Origin: Thiotrichaceae bacterium
GTDB lineage: Bacteria; Pseudomonadota; Gammaproteobacteria; Eutrophobiales; Eutrophobiaceae
Assembly: GCA_012960105.1 (NCBI GenBank)
Contig: DUBV01000023.1
Coordinates: forward strand, 1-33,556
Length of the DNA: 33,556 nucleotides
Direction of reading: 5' to 3'
Shown here one piece after another: positions 1-7,806 of this stretch (positions within the stretch are counted from its first letter, which is position 1; every line of letters begins with the position of its first letter). Both the position numbers and the translations under genes were made by a program. The notes beneath the pieces were generated by a model. That model was given only the letters and a program-made list of their open reading frames with translations. It had not been told where the DNA came from and searched no databases.

Positions 1-1956
1 GGTAAGCGTTGTAGCTTATTACCCATTGCAAAAGAAGCTTTTCATCATCCGGACGACCATTGTTTTCAAAATGAGCAATCGCTGCTGTGCCTAGATACAA
101 ATAACTCAAGGCATCACCGAGTCTTGCTGATACACGTTCGCGGCGTTTTAGTTGACCACCAACGATGGTTAATACCAACTCTGTTGAAAAAGCCAGGGCT
201 GCTGATAAATGCGCCATGGTTCTTTTGTTCACACCACCTTTGGCAATACAGATATTCGTTAGACCCAGTACAAAAGCACGTGCACCACTACCTATAATAT
301 GAACAATATGACGCGCTAATGTTTCATCAAATTTATCCAGACCTTCCTCGCCTTCATTCGCGGCTAATATTTCATCCATCAAACACGGATGACAACGCAT
401 TGCACCTTGACCAAAGATGATCATGTTTCTTGTAAGTATGTTTGCACCTTCAACGGTAATAGAAATTGGCAAAGCTTGATAAATACGCATTAAATAATTT
501 GTTGGGCCGAGCATAATGCCTTTGCCACCGTGAACATCCATAGCGTCATTAATAATATCGCGCATCATTTCTGTTAGATGATATTTAACAATGGCGGTCG
601 CGACAGAAGGTCGCACATGTTGATCTAACATTGATAAGGTTAATTGTCGTGATGCTTCCATTAAGTAGGTCTTGCCTACGATACGTGCCAACACTTCTTC
701 AACACCTTCAAATTTGGCAATAGGGTTGCGAAACTGTTGTCTTACTCGTGCGTAAGCCGAAGTCGTATGGCAAGCCAATTTTGCTGCCGAGACACTTAAC
801 GCAGGTAATGAAATACCACGTCCTTCGGATAAACACTCAACCAACATACGCCAACCTTTACCAGCGTATTCCGTCCCACCAATAATCCAATCAACAGGAA
901 TAAAAACATCTTTACCCCAGTTAGGTCCATTTTGGAATGGATTTGCACCGGGCATGTGACGACGTCCAATTTCTACGCCTTCGGTATCGGTTGGAATTAG
1001 AGCAAGCGTAATACCGATATCTTCTACATCACCAAGCAGATGTTCTGGATCATATAATTTAAACGCTAAGCCTAATAAGGTAGCGACCGGACCCAAGGTT
1101 ATATAGCGCTTTGACCAATTAAGTTTGATCCCAAGCACATCATCTTCACCATTAAACGACTGCCGACAAACAACACCATTATCAACCATGCCCGTAGCAT
1201 CGCTCCCGGCCTCAGGCGCGGTTAATGCAAAACAGGGGATGTCTTCGCCGCTAACAAGTCGCGGCAAGTAACGTGCTTTTTGTTCTTCGGTTCCATACTC
1301 CAATAATAACTGACCCGGACCGAGGGAGTTAGGAACCATGACAGTAACTGCCGCAGTAATACTTCGACTGGCTAACTTTACAACGACAGCGGAATGTCCT
1401 TGTGCCGAAAAACCCAAGCCACCATTTTCTTTAGGAATGATCATGCAGAAAAACTTTTCCTGGCGAATGTAATCCCATACTTCTTTTGGCAAATCATGTA
1501 ATTGATTTGTGATCTTCCAATCATCAATCATGTTGCACAACTGATTCACTGGCCCATCGAGGAAAGTTTGTTCTTCATCAGACAACGACGGCTTATATTG
1601 TTTTAACTTTTCCCAATCCGGATGGCCGCTAAATAATTCAGCTTCCCAACCTATGCCACCGGCTTCCAATGCTTCTTGTTCAGTTGAAGACATCGACGGC
1701 ACCTGACTTCTAAACCAGTTAAAAATATATTTTGTTAAAAATGTTTTTCTAAGATTATCGTTCTTTATAACAACGATAATTAATCCAACGATCAAACAGC
1801 TTACAAGTAACACAGGCAGGGCAACACGTGTAACAACGCTGATTAAAACCAACGCTAGTATTAAGCCTATAGACCATACTGAACTATTAGCATTTACATA
1901 AGCCAGTACCAAGCAGGTTATTAACAGCAATAGTCCTGCATAGATCAACTCGCCCA
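1..1956 (-). CDS. fadE: FadE-type acyl-CoA dehydrogenase, C-terminus cut by window edge
   Basis: This gene encodes the flavin enzyme that makes the first oxidation of acyl-CoA in beta-oxidation. About 652 codons are visible and the 3' end lies beyond base 1; E. coli FadE is about 814 residues, so roughly 160 residues are missing. The first 60 residues form two hydrophobic segments, as in membrane-associated FadE. The dehydrogenase core follows, with recognisable stretches such as LTAPEAGSDATG (substrate/FAD region), GRGISLPALS and DVHGGKGIMLGP. The ATG at 1956 is preceded by a very good ribosome site (AGGAGGAG, 5 bases upstream). The gene overlaps the stop of the upstream acyltransferase/hydrolase gene by 12 bases, so the two are probably translationally coupled and work in the same fatty-acid pathway. 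The family assignment is confident; acyl-chain preference cannot be read from the sequence. Confidence 0.93.
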
Positions 1957-4275
1957 TTTATGCTCCTCCTTGATTATTTTTTTCTGATCCGTCTTATCCG
2001 GCGACGACTCCGGCAACTGCTTTACGTATCGCATTATCAATTTGTGCGCACCAGCTTCATTTTCATACAAGATGCCATGACGATTAGAATCGACTTCGTA
2101 ATAAGTTACATCTGCATTAATTAACCCGTCTTGTAAAATTTTTGAACTATCTGCAGTGATAATGGGGTCACTGGAAGACTGCATGAGTAAACAGGGACAT
2201 TGAACTCTTTCTAGTTGCTTAATAACAACTTCATTCATGCGCACCAATTCATGTAAACCTCTTACCGGAATATTTCTATAATTAATCCTTGGATGCTCTG
2301 GATTATTAGATCGATAAGGCATGATGCCTTCAAACGAGGGTGCCCAACGCACAAGGCGTGACACACCATGTAGTAAAGGCACAAATATCATGTTCTTATT
2401 TTTAAACTTAACTGGTGGATTAACAACTACAGTGGCCGCGAGTTTGTGCGGACGTTCAGAAGCAAAAATTAATGACAACACACCACCGGTAGAAAAACCC
2501 ACAAGAATAATTTTATCGACATGAGCTGCCAATATTTCATAGCCATGTTCAATAGCACGCAACCAGTCTTCCCAACTGCGTTCACGTAAATCTACCGGCG
2601 AGGTTCCATGACCGGGTAAGCGCACGCCATAGACAGGATAACCATCTGCAAGGAATTTATCCGAAAGCGATTTCATTTCTGCTGGTGACGCCAGAAAACC
2701 ATGAACCAGAACAATACCTATGTTGCGTTGTTCTTCCTTAGGCACATCAAAAAATGGCCGGCCACTTTCCGTTGCAGTTTCGTGTCTATTGATATCATCA
2801 AAGCGACGTTTATTGTAGTGATGATGATTCCAATCATAACGCCGCAATTCATCATCGTATCGATATTGGGCAAGAGCAATATCACTAATTGTTTCGAATT
2901 CATTAATTGCCTGTTGTATGGCAATTATGCCACCAGCAACTGGCGCCATTTCATTTGCATAAACCTGTATCGTGTTTTCAATACGAACGGCATCAACATC
3001 AAATTCTTCTTCAAGTTTACCAAGTAAGATCAAACGTCCCTGCCTAAGTTCTATCAATCCGTTTTCAACAGAAAACTCAAGGAACTGTTTCAATGATTTT
3101 TTCTTGCCAAAAACAAGTTCGGCATAAACATCAGGATTTCTCAAGCTCCGATGTAAATGTACATCGGGTTGCTGCTGTATATTTTTAACTGCAAGATAAA
3201 CAATTAAATAAAATTGCTTTGCAGCCAGCTCGTTTATATTGTTATCCAGCAAATTTAAAATAATCGTCGAAGTAACATGACTTAAGTTAACGGTCACTTC
3301 TTTATAAATACATTCCATGTAGCTATCGCGAATCTTTTCACTGCTATGTCGAATGCTTCCCCTAATAATTTTTTCTATCCAGGGGCTGTTTAATCCTTTA
3401 AGAGTAAAAAATTCTTCAACCGTATTCAGGTTTCGCGCCATATACTTTTGTAAATTTCTTTCCCACCATGGCCTACCTTCACCCAGGCAGATAGGCTTGC
3501 CCAAACGCATATCCATATCCGTATTTTTTAATAACAGGTTGGCCTCTACTGTTAATTCTTCATTAACTCTCTGGCTTAATTCAGAATTGAATAAACTGGC
3601 ACCTTTATTTAAAAAATTATCGCCGGTGTTAATTGGATAAAATGTAATGTTTCCCGGAATAATTCTTGTTGTTCTTCTTGCTGAATATAATAAATGTTCC
3701 CTGTTTTTTAATTTCAACATTTCAACCCATGAATCAAGACGCTGCCAATCCTGTGCTTGCTCTGCAGTACGAACGGCAAGCTTGAAAGTATCAACCGCAT
3801 TAGCCAGTACTGCCGCACCAGCATGATGTTTTCTGTATGCCTGAGCCTTATGAGAATAAATGCTGAATTTTCCCTTGGCATCCAGCACGCGTCTGTCCTT
3901 AATCATACCACCTTCAGGAAAGATAACGACTTTACGACCACGAATGATCTCTGCTACCAGCATCGGCAGAAGTTCATCATGATCATTCGGTATGACGCCA
4001 ACACGACAGAGATATTTTCTAAAGGATTCATTGCCTTTGAATATTGCTTTTGTAGCAATGCATCGACAAAAAGCACCAGTCTCCAAATAGATCAAATAAT
4101 GTGGAAGAAAGGTCTCAATCCGAGCGAAATGATTAAACAGAAAGATCTCGCCCCGTGCCAGTAACGCTGGATCTCCATGAAGCTTGATATTAATACCAAG
4201 TACTTTTCTCAGTTGACTAAATAATCTGACTGTCCACTCATATGTTGGCGGGTGCAGTTGATATTCTTCATCCAT
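1945..4275 (-). CDS. Fused acyltransferase (PlsC-like) and alpha/beta hydrolase
   Basis: This is a 776-residue two-domain protein. Residues about 30-230 resemble glycerolipid acyltransferases: NHFARIE at 48-54 sits where the NHX4D catalytic motif is expected, and FPEGG at 119-123 matches the substrate-binding motif. The usual Asp is replaced by Glu (HX4E). Residues about 240-510 are a linker or helical region I do not recognise. Residues from about 517 form a lipase-like alpha/beta hydrolase with an oxyanion HGF motif, nucleophile Ser595 in GFSTGG, Asp703 in SSSDP and His733 in NRHGI. I chose the ATG at 4275 because AGGTGAG lies 6 bases upstream of it; the longer reading starts at a TTG at 4299 with no ribosome site. 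The gene overlaps fadE by 12 bases, so a role in acyl-chain release or transfer coupled to beta-oxidation is a reasonable inference. Substrate is unknown. Confidence 0.88.
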   Translation of the reverse strand: MDEEYQLHPPTYEWTVRLFSQLRKVLGINIKLHGDPALLARGEIFLFNHFARIETFLPHYLIYLETGAFCRCIATKAIFKGNESFRKYLCRVGVIPNDHDELLPMLVAEIIRGRKVVIFPEGGMIKDRRVLDAKGKFSIYSHKAQAYRKHHAGAAVLANAVDTFKLAVRTAEQAQDWQRLDSWVEMLKLKNREHLLYSARRTTRIIPGNITFYPINTGDNFLNKGASLFNSELSQRVNEELTVEANLLLKNTDMDMRLGKPICLGEGRPWWERNLQKYMARNLNTVEEFFTLKGLNSPWIEKIIRGSIRHSSEKIRDSYMECIYKEVTVNLSHVTSTIILNLLDNNINELAAKQFYLIVYLAVKNIQQQPDVHLHRSLRNPDVYAELVFGKKKSLKQFLEFSVENGLIELRQGRLILLGKLEEEFDVDAVRIENTIQVYANEMAPVAGGIIAIQQAINEFETISDIALAQYRYDDELRRYDWNHHHYNKRRFDDINRHETATESGRPFFDVPKEEQRNIGIVLVHGFLASPAEMKSLSDKFLADGYPVYGVRLPGHGTSPVDLRERSWEDWLRAIEHGYEILAAHVDKIILVGFSTGGVLSLIFASERPHKLAATVVVNPPVKFKNKNMIFVPLLHGVSRLVRWAPSFEGIMPYRSNNPEHPRINYRNIPVRGLHELVRMNEVVIKQLERVQCPCLLMQSSSDPIITADSSKILQDGLINADVTYYEVDSNRHGILYENEAGAHKLIMRYVKQLPESSPDKTDQKKIIKEEHKWAS

Positions 4276-4479
4276 ACAGAACTCACCTATGCCATTCAAT
4301 ATTTCTCATGACTTCTCTTTAAAGTATAGGCATTAACGCAAGTAATGTGCCTGCTTTGCGGCACTGTTATTTAGAGAGAAATAAAATTTATAAAACCGAC
4401 GCTTCTTGGCACAGTTTCTGAATAATTAAACCTTTTAGGATAACTAGTCGATAGCTATTAAAAGGAAGGAGCTATTATC

Positions 4480-5325
4480 GTGTCGAATACACAAGAATAT
4501 TTAATTGATGTTGCAAACCTAATCACCCTGCCAGATATCTATATTGCGGTAAAAGAAGCAGTAGATGATCCTGGTATCGGCATGCTAGAACTAGCCGGCA
4601 TAGTTTCATTCGATCCTGCAATTTCAGCAAAACTGTTAAAAATTGCTAACAGCCCTTTTTACGGGCAAGTGTCAGAAATTGAGACTGTAAATAGAGCCGT
4701 TTCCTTGTTGGGAACAAAAATGGTTCACGACATCGTTCTATCCATCTCCGTTTCACAGGCATTTCAATCAATCGTTGGCGTAAATTACGATGTTGCCACA
4801 TTTTGGCAGAACTCAGTTATGCGAGCGGTGGTCGCAAAATGCTGCGCCATTGAGCTAAATATTCCGGAACCGGACAGATTATTCACCCTCGGACTATTGT
4901 CGGATATTGGTCATATGATCATGTGTATCCGTGCACCAAGCTTAATGCGGAAAATCTTATCTCAACATCAAAAAACCGGTTATCCACTTCATATCTTCGA
5001 ACGTTCAAGCTTTGGCTTTGATTCTGGCGAACTTGGAGCAGATTTACTTGAAGGCTGGTCTATACCCGATTCCATCGTCACCGGTATTCGTTATCAAAAC
5101 TGTCCGGAAATAGCACCGGAATATGGACAGGAAGCCGCTATTATTTATTGTGCAGCGCGATTACACCTAGACGAGAAAGAATTCCCAAATATGCTTGATT
5201 ATGAAGCACTTAAGCAACTAAACACGGAACATCTGGACTTTGAAAACATTCGTTTTGAAGCCGATTTGCTCTATAACGAAGCCTTATCCTTATTTCCAGT
5301 ATCTCAATTAAAGAAAGCTGTATAG
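4480..5325 (+). CDS. HDOD-domain signalling protein
   Basis: The 281-residue product is almost entirely an HDOD domain, a degenerate HD-fold module found in bacterial regulatory proteins. The region LLKIANSPFYG (residues about 52-62) followed by VNRAVSLLG is the family hallmark. The metal-binding HD pair is absent: the expected GLLHDIG reads GLLSDIG, so no phosphodiesterase activity is expected. Translation starts at a GTG with a strong ribosome site (AAGGAAGGAG, 8 bases upstream). There is no transmembrane segment or extra output domain, so it probably acts through protein contacts in the cytoplasm. It stands alone, divergent from the acyltransferase/hydrolase gene and 120 bases before a cytochrome gene. 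Its signal and target are unknown. Confidence 0.9.
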   Translation: MSNTQEYLIDVANLITLPDIYIAVKEAVDDPGIGMLELAGIVSFDPAISAKLLKIANSPFYGQVSEIETVNRAVSLLGTKMVHDIVLSISVSQAFQSIVGVNYDVATFWQNSVMRAVVAKCCAIELNIPEPDRLFTLGLLSDIGHMIMCIRAPSLMRKILSQHQKTGYPLHIFERSSFGFDSGELGADLLEGWSIPDSIVTGIRYQNCPEIAPEYGQEAAIIYCAARLHLDEKEFPNMLDYEALKQLNTEHLDFENIRFEADLLYNEALSLFPVSQLKKAV

Positions 5326-5351
5326 CCCATATAAAACACCTCAAATACACA

Positions 5352-5369
5352 GCCTATCCACAGATAGGC
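5352..5369 (+). other. Short perfect hairpin between HDOD gene and cytochrome gene
   Basis: GCCTATC and GATAGGC form a perfect 7-bp stem around a CACA loop, 27 bases after the HDOD stop codon. No T-run follows, so it is not a standard intrinsic terminator. It may stabilise the upstream mRNA end or act as a weak terminator. Confidence 0.4.
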
Positions 5370-5445
5370 ACAATATGTATACTCCGCACTTGAGATACAA
5401 ACGAAACACAATAAAAATTCGGGATATTACCCCTGGGGATGAGTT

Positions 5446-5958
5446 ATGAGTAAAGAACAAGATAAAATATTTTTCAGAAATTTTTCACTAGCGCTAAGCG
5501 TAATCGCGGTATTGATGGTGGTATTTTACGTTATCGCACAATACGCAGCTGGCGGTGACGACGAAGCAGCAGCAAGTGCACGTGCTGAAGTAGTTGCAGA
5601 AATAACAGCTCCTGTAGGCGAAGTTACCGCTGTTGGTGATGAAGCTATGGAAGAAGCTGTCGAAGAAGTGGTTGCAGATGCTGGTGGCGAAGCAAGTGGT
5701 GATGTTGGCAAAACTGTTTATGACGGTCTTTGCGTAAACTGTCATGGTATTGCTGCTTTGGCGGCGATGATTCCACAATCAGGTGATGCCGCAGCATGGG
5801 AAGCACGAATTGCAAAAGGCATTGATGTTTTATATGAAAGCGCAATCAATGGCTTCACTGGCGATATGGGCATGATGCCTGCCAGAGGTAGTAACCCAGC
5901 TTTATCTGATGATGAAGTTAAAGCAGCGGTTGATTACATCATGAGCCAAGTTCAGTAA
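5446..5958 (+). CDS. Membrane-anchored c5-like cytochrome c
   Basis: The 170-residue product is a class I cytochrome c exported across the inner membrane. Residues about 13-35 form one hydrophobic segment with no obvious cleavage site, so it is likely a membrane anchor. Residues about 37-88 are an Ala/Glu/Val-rich acidic linker with almost no aromatic residues. The haem domain starts near residue 90, with CVNCH at 96-100; Met143 or Met144 in MGMMPARG is the probable axial ligand, a pattern typical of the c5 family. A good ribosome site (GGGGATGAG) precedes the ATG. The gene is monocistronic, closed by the terminator at 5987-6014. It probably shuttles electrons in the periplasm to a terminal oxidase or reductase; the partner is not in the window. 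Confidence 0.9.
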   Translation: MSKEQDKIFFRNFSLALSVIAVLMVVFYVIAQYAAGGDDEAAASARAEVVAEITAPVGEVTAVGDEAMEEAVEEVVADAGGEASGDVGKTVYDGLCVNCHGIAALAAMIPQSGDAAAWEARIAKGIDVLYESAINGFTGDMGMMPARGSNPALSDDEVKAAVDYIMSQVQ

Positions 5959-5986
5959 GAACTAGGTCTGTTTTTAAGTAGTATAT

Positions 5987-6014
5987 AAAAAGGGAGCTTC
6001 GGCTCCCTTTTTTT
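5987..6014 (+). terminator. Intrinsic terminator after the cytochrome gene
   Basis: AGGGAGC and GCTCCCT pair around a TTCG tetraloop, preceded by an A-run and followed by eight T. It lies 29 bases after the cytochrome stop codon. The matching A-run and T-run would also let it work in the reverse direction. Confidence 0.93.
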
Positions 6015-6042
6015 GTGTCATCAATTAATTAAACAGTGAGTC

Positions 6043-6210
6043 ATTCCCGCGAAGGAGGGAATCCAGTGATTGTTAATTAGGCACTATCTTTAGAATTAGA
6101 GAACAACTAAAAATACTCTGTACCAATCCGTATTGATAAAGAAATGGCGGCTTGAATATATATCTTCAACACATTTGCCATCGCAACTAGATTCCCGCCT
6201 GCGCGGGAAT
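6043..6210. repeat. Inverted pair of dRS3-like 20-bp repeats
   Basis: ATTCCCGCGAAGGAGGGAAT lies at 6043-6062 and ATTCCCGCCTGCGCGGGAAT at 6191-6210. Each is itself an ATTCCC...GGGAAT inverted repeat, the form known from Neisseria as dRS3. The flanks also match once the second copy is reversed (GTC before the motif, C-AGT after it), so the copies face each other across 128 bases. The spacer carries no gene I can support. The right copy lies 21 bases past the TRAP gene stop and could fold as a hairpin in that mRNA. Similar palindromes are scattered in many proteobacteria. Confidence 0.7.
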
Positions 6211-6230
6211 GACAAGTATGAGTTTTAAAA

Positions 6231-7337
6231 TCACTCCAATTTCAAACTATTCTGATAGGCCTGTTCGGATAATTCATCCCAACCTTTATAACTAGCCCGG
6301 AAATTTTCATAAGCATCGTAAACATGTTTGAATTTTGGATTGGCTTCCGCTTCTTCATCCAGCGTTACTTTTGTTAAACGTCTTAACTCCAGCAAGACCT
6401 CATCTGGAAACTGAATTATCTCTACATTCTTTTTCGTTTTTAATACTATTAACGCTTCCTGATTATGAAATTCCATTTGCGCATAGATCCATTCGCTGGT
6501 TGCCGCTGCAGTAACTTCAACAATCTTTTGTAAATCCGCAGGTAACGTTTGCCACTTACTATCATTGATCATTAATTCGAAAACCGTACCCGGCTCATGC
6601 CAGCCCGGATAATAATAATATTTCGCCGCACGATTTAAACCGAGGCGCATATCATGAAACGGCGCAACCCATTCCGTCGCATCAAGCGTGCCGCGTTCCA
6701 ATGCCGTATAGATTTCACCACCAGCCATTAATACCGGATTACCACCGGCTTTCTTAAATACCTTGCCACCCAAACCAGGAATACGCATACGTAAACCTTT
6801 TACATCTTCCAATGAATTAATCTGTTTATTAAACCAACCGCCCATTTGCACACCGGTATTACCCATAGGAAACGTCGTTAAATTAAACGGCTTATAAATC
6901 TCCTGCCAAATCTCAAGACCACCACCATTATACAACCAGGCATTCATGCCTTTCGCCGTCATACCAAATGGCACGGTAGAAAAGAATTGTGCCTCCGGCA
7001 CTTTACCCGCCCAATAATAAGCCGAACCGTGACCCATCTCAGATACACCTTGTGACACCGCATCAAACACTTGCAACGGTGGAACCAACTCACCACCGGC
7101 ATATACACGAATATCCAAACGACCATTACTCATCGTCCGAACATCATCAGCAAATTTCTCCGCACCCTGCTGAAAGATCGGAAAATTCGCCGGCCACGTT
7201 GTCACCATCTTCCATTTAAATGTTTTAGAAAGATCAGCGCTAGTCTCATCAGCACCTTGAGTAGCATCAGTACCACTGCCACATGCAGTAATAAAGATAC
7301 TGATCAATAAATAAAATAATATTTTTCGTTTGTTCAT
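6231..7337 (-). CDS. TRAP transporter substrate-binding lipoprotein (DctP family)
   Basis: The 368-residue product is a periplasmic solute receptor of the TRAP family. The ATG at 7337 starts a lipoprotein signal peptide with a lipobox ending ITAC (Cys19); a longer in-frame start at 7385 would put charged residues before the signal and overlap the neighbouring gene, so I reject it. The mature protein opens with KMVTTWPANFP and contains the conserved LRMRIPG and TLDATEWVAPFHD regions, the latter resembling receptors for alpha-keto or hydroxy acids (TakP-like). No DctQ or DctM permease gene lies next to it, which is unusual because TRAP components are normally clustered. The permease may be elsewhere or the protein may serve another role such as sensing. 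Ligand is inferred only at the level of an organic acid. Confidence 0.9.
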   Translation of the reverse strand: MNKRKILFYLLISIFITACGSGTDATQGADETSADLSKTFKWKMVTTWPANFPIFQQGAEKFADDVRTMSNGRLDIRVYAGGELVPPLQVFDAVSQGVSEMGHGSAYYWAGKVPEAQFFSTVPFGMTAKGMNAWLYNGGGLEIWQEIYKPFNLTTFPMGNTGVQMGGWFNKQINSLEDVKGLRMRIPGLGGKVFKKAGGNPVLMAGGEIYTALERGTLDATEWVAPFHDMRLGLNRAAKYYYYPGWHEPGTVFELMINDSKWQTLPADLQKIVEVTAAATSEWIYAQMEFHNQEALIVLKTKKNVEIIQFPDEVLLELRRLTKVTLDEEAEANPKFKHVYDAYENFRASYKGWDELSEQAYQNSLKLE

Positions 7338-7362
7338 AATTGTTTTGCCTTTAGTAAATAAT

Positions 7363-7659
7363 TTATATCGCCACCGACATTTCACTTTCTTTTTTTGTAG
7401 GATAATATTTTTTCTTATTATCTAATTCATAAATAATTGTTCCGTGCAGTCCTTCCATTTCTTTTTTATTAGTTGGCAACTTCCAAAGCCTTTTATTTAG
7501 TTCGATAACTCCTTCTTCACCTAATCTGCTTTCAAGATCTGAATTAAATTCTATATCCTGATCTTCCAGAGGAAATATTATATTAAAATCATCATCTGAA
7601 ATTGTATAAACACTGTAAGCACAGTTATCGGCACTATCAATTATTAATATGTTCTTCAT
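7363..7659 (-). CDS. Small acidic protein of unknown function
   Basis: I do not recognise this 98-residue product. It is rich in Asp, Glu, Asn, Ile and Lys, with no signal peptide, membrane segment or clear motif, and looks like a compact cytoplasmic protein. It lies 25 bases upstream of the TRAP receptor gene on the same strand, so the two could share a transcript. There is no clear ribosome site before the ATG and the region is very AT-rich, unlike the flanking core genes, which would fit a recently acquired gene. The full-length frame and protein-like composition support it as real, but not strongly. Confidence 0.6.
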   Translation of the reverse strand: MKNILIIDSADNCAYSVYTISDDDFNIIFPLEDQDIEFNSDLESRLGEEGVIELNKRLWKLPTNKKEMEGLHGTIIYELDNKKKYYPTKKESEMSVAI

Positions 7660-7684
7660 ATATATTTATACATATAGTATTTAA

Positions 7685-7806
7685 TAAGAATGAGATAGTT
7701 TGTTCGAGTACGAGGCACGGTATTTTTGAGAAGCGGAGTTGACACTAGTCAATGAGCATCGGAAAAAATAGCGTAACGAAGTACTCGGGCAAAATATCCA
7801 TTCTTA
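7685..7806. repeat. 122-bp near-palindromic element overlapping the uvrD stop
   Basis: The left arm (7685-7711) and the reverse complement of the right arm (7781-7806) agree at about 23 of 27 positions, both running from TAAGAATG to CGAGTAC. The centre is a perfect hairpin, TTGAC-ACTA-GTCAA at 7739-7752, whose midpoint coincides with the midpoint of the outer arms. Between them, ACGGTATTTTT on the left pairs with AAAAAATAGCGT on the right. The outer right end includes the TAA stop of uvrD. No ORF is present. It looks like a small non-autonomous palindromic element (MITE- or REP-like) that also serves as the 3' end of the uvrD transcript. Confidence 0.75.

Noticed and set aside
3757-4164. 135-residue plus-strand frame opposite the acyltransferase domain
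   Set aside because: The opposite strand carries clear acyltransferase motifs; this product has no recognisable features.
4405-4430. Sigma-54-like promoter before the HDOD gene (TTGGCACAGTTTCTGA)
   Set aside because: The -24 half (TGGCAC) fits but the required GC at -12 is missing at proper spacing.
7338-7385. Extended N-terminus of the TRAP receptor
   Set aside because: It would precede a proper lipoprotein signal peptide with charged residues and overlap the neighbouring gene.
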